Part shown: one piece after another, positions 41,430 to 53,239 of the stretch
How the letters are laid out: every line of letters begins with the position of its first letter
Numbering within the stretch: position 1 is the stretch's first letter
Assembly (NCBI RefSeq): GCF_921293095.1
Contig: NC_060254.1
Coordinates: 2,666,001-2,730,000, forward strand
DNA: 64,000 bases
Origin: Ischnura elegans
Lineage: Eukaryota > Arthropoda > Insecta > Odonata > Coenagrionidae
Reading direction: 5' to 3'
The notes under the pieces: generated by a model
Databases searched by the model: none
What the model saw: only the letters and a program-made list of their open reading frames with translations
What the model was told of the DNA's origin: nothing
Translations under genes and position numbers: made by a program

Positions 41430-42962
41430 CCCCCATCATCCCCCATCCCATCCCCCCAACCCATCCCATCCCCCAATCCCATCCCCCAATCCCATCCCCC
41501 AATCCCATCTCATTCCCAATCCCATCACCCCTTCCCATCCCCCAATCCCATCCCATCCCCCATCCCATACCCCAATCCCATCCCCCAATCCCATCCCCCA
41601 ATCCCATCCCCCAATCCCATCCCCCAATCCCATCCCCCAATCCCATCCCCCAATCCCATCCCCCAATCCCATCCCCCAATCCCATCCCCCAATCCCATCC
41701 CCCAATCCCATCCCCCAATCCCATCCCCCAATCCCATCCCCCAATCCCATTAACCAATCCCATCCCCCAATCCCATCCCCCAATTCCATCCCCCCATCCC
41801 ATCCCATTCCCCATCCCATCCCCCAATCCCATCCCATCCCCCATCCCATCCCCTAATCCCATCCCCCAATCCCATTCCCCAATCCCATCCCCCCATCCCA
41901 TCACCCGTCCCATCCCCCATTCCATCCCCCAATCCCATCCCATCCCATCCCCCATACCATCCCCCGATCCAATCCCCCAATCCTATCCCCCCATCCCATC
42001 CCCCCATCCCCCCATCCCATCCCCCATCCCATCCCCCATCCCATCACCCGTCCCATCCCCCATCCCATCCCCCAATCCCATCCCCCATCCCATCCCCCAT
42101 CCCATCAACCATCCCATCCCCCAATCCCATCCCCCATCCCATCCCCCAATCCCATCACCCATCCCATCCCCCAATCCCATCCCCGATCCCATCCCCCAAT
42201 CCCATCCTCCCAACCCATCCCATCCCCCATACCATCCCCCGATCCAATCCCCCAATCCCATCCCCCCATCCCATCCCCCCATCCCATCCCCCCATCCCCC
42301 CATCCCATCCCCCATCCCATCCCCCATCCCATCCCCCATCCCATCCCCCATCCCATCACCCGTCCCATCCCCCAATCCTATCCTCCATCCCATCCCCCCA
42401 ACCCATCCCCCCATCCCATCCCCCAATCCCATCCCATCCCCGAATCCCATCCCCCCAACCCATCCCATCCCCCAATCCCATCCCATCCCCCCATCCCATC
42501 CCCCCATCCCATCCCATCCCCCATACCATCCCCCAATCCCATCCCCCAATCCCATCCCCCTTCCCCATCCCATCCCCCATCCTATCCCCCAATCCCATCC
42601 CCCCATCCCATCCCCCATCCCATCCCCCATCCCATCCCCCATCCCATCCCCCATCCCATCCCCCATCCCATCCCCCATCCCATCCCCCATCCCATCCCCC
42701 ATCCCATCCCCCCATCCCATCCCCCATCCCATCCCCCATCCCATCCCCCATCCCATCCCCCATCCCATCAACCATCCCATCCCCCAATCCCATCCCCCAT
42801 CCCATCCCCCAATCCCATCACCCATCCCATCCCCCAATCCCATCCCCGATCCCATCCCCCAATCCCATCCCCCCAACCCATCCCATCCCCAATCCCATCC
42901 CCCAATCCCATCCCCCAATCCCATCCCCCAATCCCTTCCCCCAATTCCATCCCCCATCCCAT
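41430..42962. repeat. GATGGGG-type minisatellite, 1.53 kb
   Basis: The plus strand is almost entirely variants of 'cccatccccc' and 'cccaatccc' in a step of 10-13 bp; the minus strand is G-rich. Higher-order structure is visible. The passage around 'cccatcaaccatccc' at 42103 recurs at 42766 (663 bp apart) with matching variants for over 120 bp, and 'cccataccatcccccgatcc' at 41951 recurs at 42226 (275 bp apart). Long frames across it are artefacts of the stop-free repeat. The G-rich strand has many G-runs of three to five and should form G-quadruplexes. Confidence 0.95.
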
Positions 42963-42969
42963 CTGACGA

Positions 42970-43725
42970 CGAACGATATAAACGGAATGGAAATGGCCAA
43001 ATATTAGTTAAAATCAATAAAAAATAAGATATACAGTAAAAGTAGGATACTAGGACAAACATTCAACTGGGGAATAATGGAAGACATAAAATACGGGAAA
43101 TACGAAAAAAGTTGGCGTAACAAATTGTAGCAAGTTTAATTTCACAGATTTTGCTCTAAGTAAATATTTTTAACGATAAATATTTATTGAGATATGGCCG
43201 TTTAAAGTCTCTATTTACAAGCGAGCTCCATCTTATTTAAACCCTTTAAACTAACCCCCTTTCAAAATTAAGGAATTAAAAGAACCTTAAAAAGAGTTAC
43301 TATTAGCCCTAAAAAAAAAACTAAAAATATTTTAAATGAAAAATTTAACAACAACGAAACTAACGAAGGAGATATGCAATTAAAAATTGAATTGAGCATT
43401 GATATGTAAAAATTAAATTAATTTTTTTTTCGAAAAATTCGAATAGCGCAAATCAGATTGCTATCATAATCTACAAAACCGACTTACTATGCTACATGAA
43501 CCGAATGTACTTTCTATGCTACACGTTCGGCACTGACGTATACACTCAAATCAAAATGATTTTTTATAATCACAAGAAAGGGTGTGTCGTTTTATGTGGT
43601 CGTAGAAAAGTGGATTTATATTGCAATTCGATTTGCTCAGGGTGCTTTGGTGAGGATTGTCCAGTATAAAAAGAAGACAAGGATAACGTCAATAACAATA
43701 GAGGGCGTAACTTGGTGGAAATCTC
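42970..43725. other. No recognisable gene
   Basis: AT-rich sequence between the minisatellite and the foldback structure; no supported feature. Confidence 0.4.
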
Positions 43726-43891
43726 TAATCGCAGGAATAGAAGGATCAAAAACTTTGCTATTTCCACATTGTAATTTATATTTAATAAATATTTTCAAAG
43801 CACTGAAGGAACAAGTGACTTTGTACGCAGTCACGCGCACGGGTGCAAAGTTAAATACACCAAAGGATGAAGTTCGCCATGAAAAAATATT

Positions 43892-43963
43892 TGACTTAGC
43901 CGGGATTCGAACCCGGATCTCCCGATTGCCGGTCAGGCGTGCTACCAGTTACACCACCAAGCC
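43892..43963 (-). tRNA. tRNA-like gene, left arm (anticodon reads GGC)
   Basis: Mirror copy of the plus-strand tRNA at 44296-44367, with the same cloverleaf and the same unusual anticodon loop. See that entry. Being in a long inverted repeat, the pair is more likely SINE- or element-borne than a host tRNA gene. Confidence 0.55.
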
Positions 43964-44295
43964 ATCTTCTCAGAGCGAACTTCGGGATGGGTTTTACCGA
44001 ACAAGATGTTGACGTCACAAGTCCACACTGTGGCACATGTGGCGAGGGTCGTGCTTACTAAGCCACTGTCGGGGAGAAAAACCCTTATTTTCCGCAGGTC
44101 TGCGGCGACGAATTTCAAAGTCACTTGTTCCTTCAGTGCTTTGAAATTCGTCGCCGCAGACCTGCGGAAAATAAGGGTTTTTCTCCCCGACAGTGGCTTA
44201 GTAAGCACGACCCTCGCCACATGTGCCACAGTGTGGACTTGTGACGTCAACATCTTGTTCGGTAAAACCCATCCCGAAGTTCGCTCTGAGAAGAT

Positions 44296-44367
44296 GGCTT
44301 GGTGGTGTAACTGGTAGCACGCCTGACCGGCAATCGGGAGATCCGGGTTCGAATCCCGGCTAAGTCA
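44296..44367 (+). tRNA. tRNA-like gene, right arm (anticodon reads GGC)
   Basis: A full 72-nt cloverleaf can be drawn. The acceptor is ggcttgg with ctaagtc (two or three G-T pairs), the D stem gtgt/gcac, the anticodon stem cctga/tcggg around loop 'ccggcaa', and the T stem ccggg/cccgg around ttcgaat, with discriminator A. Positions 34-36 read GGC (Ala), but position 33 is C instead of the near-universal U, and the body looks more like tRNA-Gly-type arthropod SINE heads. It is therefore probably a tRNA-derived, pol III-competent sequence and not a decoding tRNA. A- and B-boxes are intact. Confidence 0.6.
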
Positions 44368-44489
44368 AATATTTTTTCATGGCGAACTTCATCCTTTGGT
44401 GTATTTAATAAATATAGTAAGTAATAAGTATATTTAATATATTACTATGTGGAAATAGCAAAGTTGTTGATCCTTCTATTCCTGCGAGG

Positions 44490-46750
44490 ATGACGTCGAC
44501 GACCACGATAATTATATGAGGTGAAGATGATTAAAATATTCATTTCTATCTGTGTATATCTCTACGCATGTAAATATTTAATAAACGTTTGTGTGCAAAT
44601 TTACTTTTTTCCTATTTATACCTATTTTAAGTAGTTTATGAGCATTGAAATGTTATAAGGGGTGGTTTTTAAGGGTTGAAAAATTGCAAAATGAAATAAG
44701 TACATATTTTAATCGGCATCGTTCTTAAATTTGGACACTTTTACAAAAAATATAATTTTTGTGGTAAATATTTTTTTCCTTAACCCCTAATAAGGATTTT
44801 AAGGGTTTAAATGTCATGAAATAATGTTCAAAAAGCATAAAACAATCATTATTCAGCTAATGCAACCTATATTTTAGCAAATGAAAGTTATAAAGTGTAG
44901 TTTTTTAACTTTTGGCATTTAGGGGTAGTTTTCACCCCTAAAAAATAAAAAGCGCCCATAAGGATATTTAAGATTTTGAAGTAGAGGCTAAGATTAGCCT
45001 AGTCCCAAATTTTTATGCAAATCGATTCAGCTTGAAAAAATTGCTAGGTTTTGCACTTTTTTGAGCTTCATTTCCTGGACTAGTGTCTACGACGGAAAAA
45101 TGACAATAAAAATTCTCAATCAAATACGGGAAAATTTTAACGTCATTTAAAAACGCTGACAACAAAAGTAATTTTTCCTAACGTTTAAATACCTGTAACC
45201 ATGATTTCCAGGAGGAAAATTCTACATTTGTAAGTCCAAGGAGCTGAATTCATTGGAAAATTAAATTATTTAAAGAATATAAATCATTTCGGAGTCAACT
45301 TGACATACGATTGCCCTAAGCCTCAACAAATTCGCTGAGTTCAGTCGGTCGATGAACGCAGTTTGGATTGATATGTTAAACATGTCCTTATTGAAATAAA
45401 ATTTACGAGGATTACGAGGCAGAGCATTCGATAAAAGATTAATAATAATATTTGTGAGTTGTGAAACTTAACATTAATAGGAAACGGAGCAAATTAAAAT
45501 TAATTGATATCTTATCGAAGTCCTAATTTTCATATGAGCTAAAAATTCATTTCTCAACGACATCAGGGTGCAGAGATACAGTGAGTATGACGATTCTACT
45601 ATCCTCAATATTAATTCCTTCCCACTCCTGACTAGGAATGTGTTTATAGGAGATCTGCGGTACCGTAGGAGCACCTGAAGATGATATATTGTTGAAACCC
45701 GAGTCATATTTCATGTTTCCCAATGGAATGTTAAGATAACTATTCAGTCCAGCTTTTCCATACAATTCGTCAAAATTATTTATTAATGATGAAAGTAATT
45801 GAAGGTGTTGACAGCTGAAATTGAAGTAATACGTAATAATTATACGTACGTAATAAGTAATACGAGCGTGATGCGCCCGCTCCCCGCTCTTTTCAATGCA
45901 GGTCCACAGAGGGACAGGCGCGTTTCTAATTTTAAAATGTATAAAAAAAAGGCAGGGTCTCATGTACAAACTAATTGGAATGTTCATGTACAAATTGAGG
46001 TCAGAGGACCTCTTTAAACGCAACATTGAAAGTAATTACACTATTTAATTTGTTAAACGCACATGATGACTCATACTTACGTATCAACAAAAGACTTAAA
46101 ATGTGGAATCAGCCGCATTTTGATAAAAGTTATTTAAAGAATGCGAGATATTGTTGCATATAAACAAATGTGTCAGTTTGTGCGCCGTTAACGTCAGGGA
46201 TATTTACCTTTTTTATTATTTAAAAACCAATTTTAGGAAACAATTGCAATATTTAGGACGTAAGATATGCCGTCGCATGTTCTCTGATAAATTCTGTGCA
46301 TTTTGGTACCTCATTTTTAGAGCTTGGTTGCGTATAAGATGAGAAAAAGGTATCTATACAGTAGAAATAATATGGAAGATTACTCAGGTCTGAAGCAATT
46401 AAGAGATTTACTAATTTACTTGAATTCATGAGCCTCATTGCATAAAAGTTCTATTTATTACCCTCATGTATGTATTTATAAAGGAGAGCCCAAGAGATGT
46501 GCGTGAGAAAAATGTGAATGTTTAAATTTTTTCCCACAAGCATAAATGAGTTTCTACTTTAAGTTTATTTTTGGAATGGTATGTATTCATTAAAATGAAA
46601 AGATAACTCGACTTCTGAGATGGAGTATGAGAGATAAATAACAAGTTTAGTGATACCCAATTAAAACTTAATAGTGGTCACTAGGGGATAGATTTAATTT
46701 ATTTTGTCAATATATAATGTCCTAATCTAATTTTTAATTTTAAATTGAGC
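44490..46750. other. No recognisable gene; possible old repeat at 44620-45120
   Basis: 44620-45120 has the flavour of an arthropod transposon end ('aggggtagttttcacccc', 'aagcgcccataaggatat', 'caaatttttatgcaaatcg'), but no second copy lies in the window. The 159-codon minus-strand frame at 45547-46026 shows no recognisable motif and is not claimed. Confidence 0.35.
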
Positions 46751-46758
46751 TTAAAACC

Positions 46759-46831
46759 ATGTCTTTACGAATGGAATGTCCGGAATGCATGAGAAAGGCC
46801 TCCTACAGCAAAAAGGTACAGGCTATTTATG
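46759..46831 (+). CDS. Exon-like segment with start codon
   Basis: An ATG in good context (accATG) opens a 24-codon frame, 'MSLRMECPECMRKASYSKKV' followed by QAIY, which ends at a strong donor (g|gtaagc) in phase 1. A Cys-x2-Cys pair is present. It could be a first coding exon or the start of a transposon protein. No downstream exon was found, so this is tentative. Confidence 0.25.
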
Positions 46832-47151
46832 GTAAGCATAGAAAACAATGCGGTTGGTACAGTCACTTTCAAAATTTTTAGGACAAAGTTTGTGGCGCCA
46901 CGTCTGCTTCTCGAGGAATTTTAGTTTCCCTTACTCTTTTTGTTTTCCTCGGTTACTCACCAAAAATATTTAGTTAGTGCGTGAAGGTATATGCTCTCAG
47001 AGGAGGATATTACTTGCAAATTGATCACTTTTTGAATTTATGTCGGATTTAATGATTACTTCGTGTGCATTTACTGCGTATTTACCCCGGTTTTTACTGT
47101 TGGTTTCTATTTTATATTATATTGGTATTATGAAACCTAAGCTTCAATCAC

Positions 47152-47420
47152 CTGCGGTGACCTAGTGGAGTAGACGTGTGGTTGTAATGGTGATGTCTGA
47201 AGGATCGAATCCCCGACATTGACAACTTAACGTATAAATTTCTTTCAGGTCTTCACTAGTTTTGTTTTTCTTTATATATTTTAAATCATTTTAAAGTCGC
47301 TGCAACAGATTCATGTGCTTTTTTTAATGATAATGAGCCATATAGTTACGAATTGGTTAGGGTTAGACGCATAATTTCTATGAATGGCTATTACATCATG
47401 GAGGTTGGGGATTCGCTTAA
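47152..47420 (+). mobile_element. tRNA-derived SINE, copy 1
   Basis: A head with A-box-like 'tgacctagtggag' and B-box 'ggatcgaatcccc' (47202-47214) is followed by a tail shared with 48343-48605: 'tttcaggtc.ttcactagtttt', 'tcaaatcattttaaa.tcg' and '.atggct.'. The two heads and tails run in the same order and orientation, which defines a family. Copies are diverged by perhaps 25 percent. Confidence 0.7.
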
Positions 47421-48342
47421 GAGGGTAACCGTAACCGGGCGGTGAAGGGCGCATAAAAACCCATCGTCTTAAGATGCGAAAAAGGTTCATGTTGATTATT
47501 GAAAATTTATCAATGGGTTACGATTTCTGTTGGTTTTGGAATATTTTCTGTAATGAACACCATGCTGATTACCCACCTCGTGAGGTGGTTGTTGGAGCAA
47601 AGTGTTCAGCACCACAAACCTGAAGCTAGGTATTCGGAAAAGAAGGCTAGCCAGTGGTAAGGTTTGGATAACAACCTGGCCAAGGCGTTTACGTACTCGT
47701 GAGAGATCGATGGGAAAGAGACAGTCTTTTCCTTTAACTACTAGCCACACCATTTTCTGGGTAACTCAAAAGTAAAAATGAAGCACCGCTACACCATTTT
47801 ATAAATTTAGGTGTGTCTTTAAATGAAGTTCAAAGAGTAAACATTAAGCATGAAATATAATAACCTAATTTGACAATCTCAAATATAAAATTAGATTCTT
47901 TCACCGACTATCATTCACAGATATACACACAATGTGCTCTAATGCACTTATGAAACACCTTGTATCATAATTGAAATGGACAAAGTTCTTAGCAATTTAC
48001 GAAATGCAAGACTTGGTTTCATACCGTGTATTCCTCGCCTTCAAAAATTCTATTCTCCCTCGTCATATGTTGCGAAATTTTCTCGTCAGCGAAAATGGTG
48101 AAGTCCCAAAAAGCCTACTCGCTAACAAAAATGTCCCGGTGAATAACAGCCTCGAATGTTTTTGTCGGTCTGTTAAGAATGGCTTAAGGGCATGTAGTGG
48201 TGTTAAATACTATGCTCCATAGCCCGCTTTCAAAATGTTGCGTAGCTGCATCCAAATTGCGCCTCCCTGGATAAGGCAACTACCCTACCGACACAGAAAA
48301 TTATCCTCGATCAAATGGCGAAACCTTCACTGCAAACAAATG

Positions 48343-48605
48343 AGGTGGCGTAGTAGAGTAGACGTGAGACAGTGGTGGCGATGAATATTGGATCGAATCC
48401 CGGCATAGAAAAATTTACTCATGTTTTTTTTTCAGGTCGTTCACTAGTTTTTTGTTTCTCATTATGTTTCAAATCATTTTAAATTCGATGCAATAGCAAC
48501 GTAAACTTTTTTAACAGCAATGATCTGCGTAAAAGTTAAGAACAGAGCAGTGTCGTCTTATCCTTTTTAGAAATGGCTACATTTGAAAGGCCAGGGATTC
48601 GGAAA
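48343..48605 (+). mobile_element. tRNA-derived SINE, copy 2
   Basis: Second member of the family, with head 'ggtggcgtagtagagtagac', B-box 'ggatcgaatcccgg' at 48390-48403, then the shared tail. It ends ('gggattcgg') exactly where the 48605-50858 transposon starts, so that element may have inserted near its 3' end. Confidence 0.7.
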
Positions 48606-50858
48606 AAAAAACAAAAAAAAAGAATTATTGAAATCGGACGTCATCTTCCGATCCCGCAAAGCACATGAAAAAATGACAAAAATTAAAAAAATTGTTTTTT
48701 TTTTTTCGTGGTAAAAAAATAAAATAAACTTTATATTTTTTAACGCTTTGGCAAAAAATTATTACAAACGGCATAGGTTGTTATTTATATTAATATATAC
48801 ATGGTTTTAAACAGTTATATCCGATTTCGCAAGATCATTAAAAAAATGTATAACTTTTGCAATTAGGCCGATTTTTCAGTTGTGTGATAATTACTAGGGG
48901 TAATATTTTAGTCTAAAATACATGTTTGATTATGCAGCTCTTCCTTTGCTAAGATATGATTTAATAATATTTAAACATCCCAGAACTCGCCGCGGGGAGG
49001 TGGCCTTACTTCGGGTTCCACCCACACCCTTCCTTCAATCCAACCAATGAGGGTTAGTGCTAATTACAATATTTTTATTTTTGTCCTACTTTTAGCTTTT
49101 AGTTTTTAAACGCGACTTTGTACTGCGATTTGGTGGTGAAGTCTGACATAATGTACCTTGATACGAATAAAGCCCTAATAAATCCATCTCTGGTTAGATA
49201 ACCACAAAGCTTAAGGGATGCCTCACTTACCAATTTCACTCACGGCTCTACTGCTTGCGTGTGACAAAGGAAGTTTTTAATATTCCAATCTTTTTTATCG
49301 CCTGGTTCAATGAAGGAAGATATTTCTTCATTGGTAATTCTCCGAAGAAGAGGTGGAGTAGATAGTTTTACTACATTCGAGTCAATCAATTCTATATAGT
49401 CAGTTGCTTTGAAGTTCATGGTTGGAGTAGCTAAGTTTCCGATAGGTTTGCCTTTTGGTTAAGTATGTGGCTTTTAATACTCTTTTTAGCCCATGCTCCC
49501 TAATGTGCCTTCTGTAATCAAAAACCATCGCAATCAATACGTTCTCTGGGTGAGCAAAGTAAGAGTTCCGTTCAATAACCGGGAAAACTATTTTAATATT
49601 CAGTCAAGTATTGCTTTGTACACACGAACAGGCATGTAAGATTAAAAAAAAAGTAACTGTCTTTAAAAGCATCTGAGGGGTTTCCATAACCATTCAGTTT
49701 ATGTCCGAATTCCCACTTTAAGATTTTTGGCCCCTTGTTTCACCATCTAAATACTGTAAATGATGGTGGAAAAGTAATTCAATGAAATGAAATAAACAAA
49801 CTGCCCACTGCAGCGGGCGTCCAATGTGTTCTACGATCTCTCTCAAAGTGCCACCTTTCCATCCAATGTTGGTGTTCGTGCCATCACAGCAAACTAAATC
49901 TAAGCACTTTAACGATACACCTTGATCAGAGAAATGAGATAATATGGAGGCCAAATGTCTGTAGCAGACCCGGAGCTTGGATAAACATGACTTACATGCA
50001 CAAAAGGACGGTTATTTTATTAGAGAATGGTATTTTTCTTTAACTGTCCAACGGTACTCCTTCGATTCAATCATTTCTATTACAAGGGTATCGTCTATCC
50101 TTCCATCAAAGTAACCTGTGTAGTTCACCTAAAGCAAGATGGTTTTGCTGTAAATCGCTTATAGTATTTCTCCTTTCCCTTCTAATTTTACATCAGTCAA
50201 TGAACTTAGAAGTATCTCCTTCAGTTATAACACCAATGTATTCAAGTGCACTTGATGCTATAATAGCAGTTGCACGGTCACAATCACAATGCAAAGCTGT
50301 AGTTTGTAATTTTACCCTCATTTGCCATGGTGATTAATTTTTCTTGGTCGTACTAGACGTTTAATCTTCATAGTCATCAAATTGTTCCTTGATTGTTGAA
50401 CTTTGCGTGGCGTCACTTAACCTCAACATCTTCACTCTCGATTTCAACAGCGTTAACATGCTGCCTTTTTAAAGCACAATTTTGCCTTTCAAATCTAGTG
50501 GTCAGCTATATTGTCTCTATTTGATCTACTAGAGTAACTAAAATTCCACAAAAATTTGCCTTAAGTTATCATTACACAGCTATGAAAAATCGGCTAATTT
50601 GCAATATGTATACATTTTTAATGATCTTGCGCGATCGGATATAACTGTTTAAAGCCATGCATATGTATATATTAATAATAACCTATACATTTTACCTATT
50701 AGTAATCATTTTTAGCCATAGCGTTAAAAAATATAAAGTTTATTTTATTTTTTTACAACGGAAAAAAAACAATTTTTTCACTTTTGTCATTTTTTTCAGG
50801 TGCTTTGCGGGATCGGAAGATGACGTCCGATTTTAAGAATTCTTTTTTTGTTTTTCTT
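48605..50858 (-). mobile_element. DNA transposon with long TIRs, decayed transposase
   Basis: Terminal inverted repeats of about 290 bp: left 48605-48895, right 50570-50858. They share 'atcggacgtcatcttccgat', 'cccgcaaagca' and 'cgcaagatcatta'. The interior, on the minus strand, encodes pieces of a transposon protein I recall from many arthropod genomes but cannot place in a superfamily: 'CCDGTNTNIGWKGGTLREI', 'GRPLQWAVCLFHFIELLF' and 'HHLQYLDG', then, in a shifted frame, 'FKATDYIELIDSNVVKLSTP' and 'KNFLCHTQAVE'. Stops and frame changes make it non-autonomous today. TIR identity of roughly 80 percent suggests an old insertion. Confidence 0.78.
49718..49954 (-). pseudogene. Transposase fragment of the long-TIR transposon
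   Basis: The longest surviving frame of the element, 78 codons, with 'DGTNTNIGWKGG' and 'RPLQWAVCLFHF' followed by 'HLQYLDGETRG'. The matching family region normally continues with a 'GP.SFSGPIG'-like stretch, which is not in frame here. Further family-like sequence lies at lower coordinates in another frame, down to about 49180. It is a broken gene. Confidence 0.65.
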
Positions 50859-50869
50859 GTACTAACGTA

Positions 50870-53230
50870 TCGCAACTTTTCCGCGCTATAGCGACACTGA
50901 ATTTGTAACTTGAGTTTTTTCGCTCCACCCTAATGTTGAGCTGGGCTAGTGAATTTAAAAATTCGCTCAAACGAACACACAGCTGTAAGAGCAATCACAC
51001 TTGCTCTTGCAGCCGGAGCAGATGGCCTTTCACTCTCTTTTCCTATAATTGTTAAACTGCAGGTACCTACTGACCCTGAGACGCTGATAAATCTATTAGG
51101 TGGTAAGGTTTTCTACCTTCGTGGTGGTGGAGGTATTCCAAAAGTCTTGGATAAGCCCCAATAATACTATCTACGAACAAATACTTCATATCTATTGCTC
51201 AAACCAAATGCTATTTTTTTAAAGGCAGCTTTCTTTTCTTGGGTCCAAAATTTTGCACTAGTTTGCGAAAAAAATCAAAGAGAGTAACGAAATGTATACG
51301 ACTACTAGAGTACAAACATATATACCATCCGTAAGGAAGTGAGCCTGGCTGTATACTAAAAAAATATTATAGGGGATATCTAATAGAAGTATTTTCAAAC
51401 CATTTCCTTTCTTATGGTTACTTCAATTTTTTAGTTTATATTTATTGTGTGATTTTAATGTATCAAAAGTTCATCTGGAAGACATGTCTTGTTTCGCAGC
51501 AAATTTGCACACAATTACGATTGTATTCCTTAAGGTGATCCCTCCTACAGACAACAGACTCTGAGGTCAACAATAGCTCCAAAATTATTTATGTATCAAT
51601 TATATTTAACTTTTTAAATTGTTTAAGGAGAAATACATGTAACTATTATGGAGGACTGATGATAAAAAAGGTAGGAATTTCACCATTGCAAGTCAAAGCC
51701 AATGGTTAAAATCAACGAGAAACTTAAACGATAAACAAGTTTTATTAAATTTGGATTTTATACGCTTGCATTAATATGGCGACAGGTATGAATAAAACCG
51801 TAGGAGAAAAAGATGACTGAATAATCGACTCACTATTGTACAATGGGCTTCAAAAGTAAATGTCTAGTTGCGACAGGCCACAGATAGTAAGCTTAATTCG
51901 CTTGACATTTTTCCGCTTTGGAAAACAGGAACGACAAGAAGAGGAAGACTCGGAAATAATCATATTAGAACAACAGTATATTTCCAGGTCCCTCAGAAAC
52001 GAAAATAAGAGATTTTTTTCGAATGGATGATTAATTGAATTTGTTTTCCTCCCGAACGATAAAAGAATTTAATAAAGTCTGGGTAGAACTTCGTTACAGC
52101 CTTCCCTTTTTGTTCGTTAACGGCTGATGTCCTAACACCCCCTGCCACACGCTTATTGACGCAGCTTGCTGCGTAGTATACGGATGTAGAAGAGTAGGTT
52201 CTGAGAAGAAGAAAAAGGGGGAAGCTGCGCCTAATATATTGTGCATAAAAGTCTGCTCGTAGTCTAGACCCTATGTGGGAGGTCAATGGAAAAAATTCGC
52301 AAAGTAACCGATCTACCACCAAAAATGTTTTCACAGGAAAACTCGTGATTGGTTTCACAGGATCAAATCCAGACCTCTAAGGTCTCCCCTGTCATCACAA
52401 CACCAACCCTCAGCTCACATTCCATATAGCATCCCTTAAGTCATGGAGCTTCCCCTCCAAGATTTCTAAACGACATTCATTTGATATGTCTTTCAACACT
52501 AAATTTATGCGAGCATTTATTAAAAGAACGAAATGTGAGTTGCGGATGGTTCGGCATAGTTATAATTACAGATATTCGAGAGGAAATAAACCAAAAATCA
52601 AACAAAATCATATTTGGTAACAAATGAAAATGACGATTCATTATCATTAGTCAATGTTGACCTGTAATTGATTGAAACATGCTAATAATGAGTCGAAACT
52701 ATTGTGCATCCTTGCATAAATGTGGAAGAAGTGTACTCGGTATTCTGTGACGTGTCCTAGATCAATGAATTTATATCAGTATCAAGAATTTCTTTTCCTT
52801 CTGGGTATCCTTACAGAATGCCTCCTATTCCCTTAAGCAGCAGAGATAAGAGGTCTTAAGAATTTTCACGCCTAATATGGGGGAAAGGAACCCTACTCAT
52901 GTGTATGATAACAAGGAAGTAATTTTTAGCCATGATGAGAAATACGAGAACAGGCCGGGTCGTAGTGCGTAAATCAGTCGAAGTAAGCTAAAATCATGCA
53001 TTGGGCAAGTAAAAATAAACGGCTCTTAAAACAGTCATTTGACTTTAATGCCTACCGACTGAGAAATTGAAAAATTTATCACGAAGTGAAAGTAGAACCT
53101 GGACTGCCCAAGGTGAACCAATAGAGACCCACGCCGCTAAGTATTTCGCTGCAGCCCTTAGAAGGCAAAATTTCACAATAGGGTCGATTACTCAGACAAG
53201 AAACCGCAATTCATTATGAGAATTCGGTTA
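50870..53230. other. No recognisable gene
   Basis: AT-rich. The 71-codon frame at 50949-51164 and the 121-codon minus-strand frame at 51993-52358 have no recognisable domain. A weak B-box-like 'ggatttgatcc' on the minus strand near 52360 lacks a matching A-box. Confidence 0.4.
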
Positions 53231-53239
53231 ATGAAGTGG

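Larger units (their letters stand above)
43728..44487. repeat. Large foldback with two tRNA-like arms
   Basis: A near-perfect palindrome runs from 43851 to 44408 with its centre at 44129/44130, each arm about 260 bp. The central 20 nt or so ('gtcacttgttccttcagtgc') are not palindromic but repeat, inverted, a segment at 43800-43820. Outside, the inverted homology resumes after unmatched spacers: 43728-43772 pairs with 44446-44487 ('ccttctattcctgcg'). Each arm holds a complete tRNA-like gene. This could be two SINE copies head to head or a foldback transposon. Arm identity looks close to complete, so it is recent or kept uniform by gene conversion. Confidence 0.92.

Noticed and set aside
41398-43062. 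Very long Met/Gly/Trp/Asp-rich frames (up to 359 codons) on the minus strand
   Set aside because: They are translations of a stop-free G-rich minisatellite, open in several phases at once; no evidence of a gene.
43942-44317. Identical 103-codon frames on both strands
   Set aside because: Explained by the palindrome; each overlaps the tRNA-like segment or its flank and is not a gene.
45547-46026. 159-codon minus-strand frame
   Set aside because: No recognisable motif, overlaps another frame, no start context or splice support; kept out as probable chance.
51993-52358. 121-codon minus-strand frame
   Set aside because: No recognisable domain; part overlaps a weak B-box-like sequence; could be chance.
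52320-52430. tRNA-like segment on the minus strand
   Set aside because: Only a B-box-like word; no A-box at a sensible distance and no cloverleaf.
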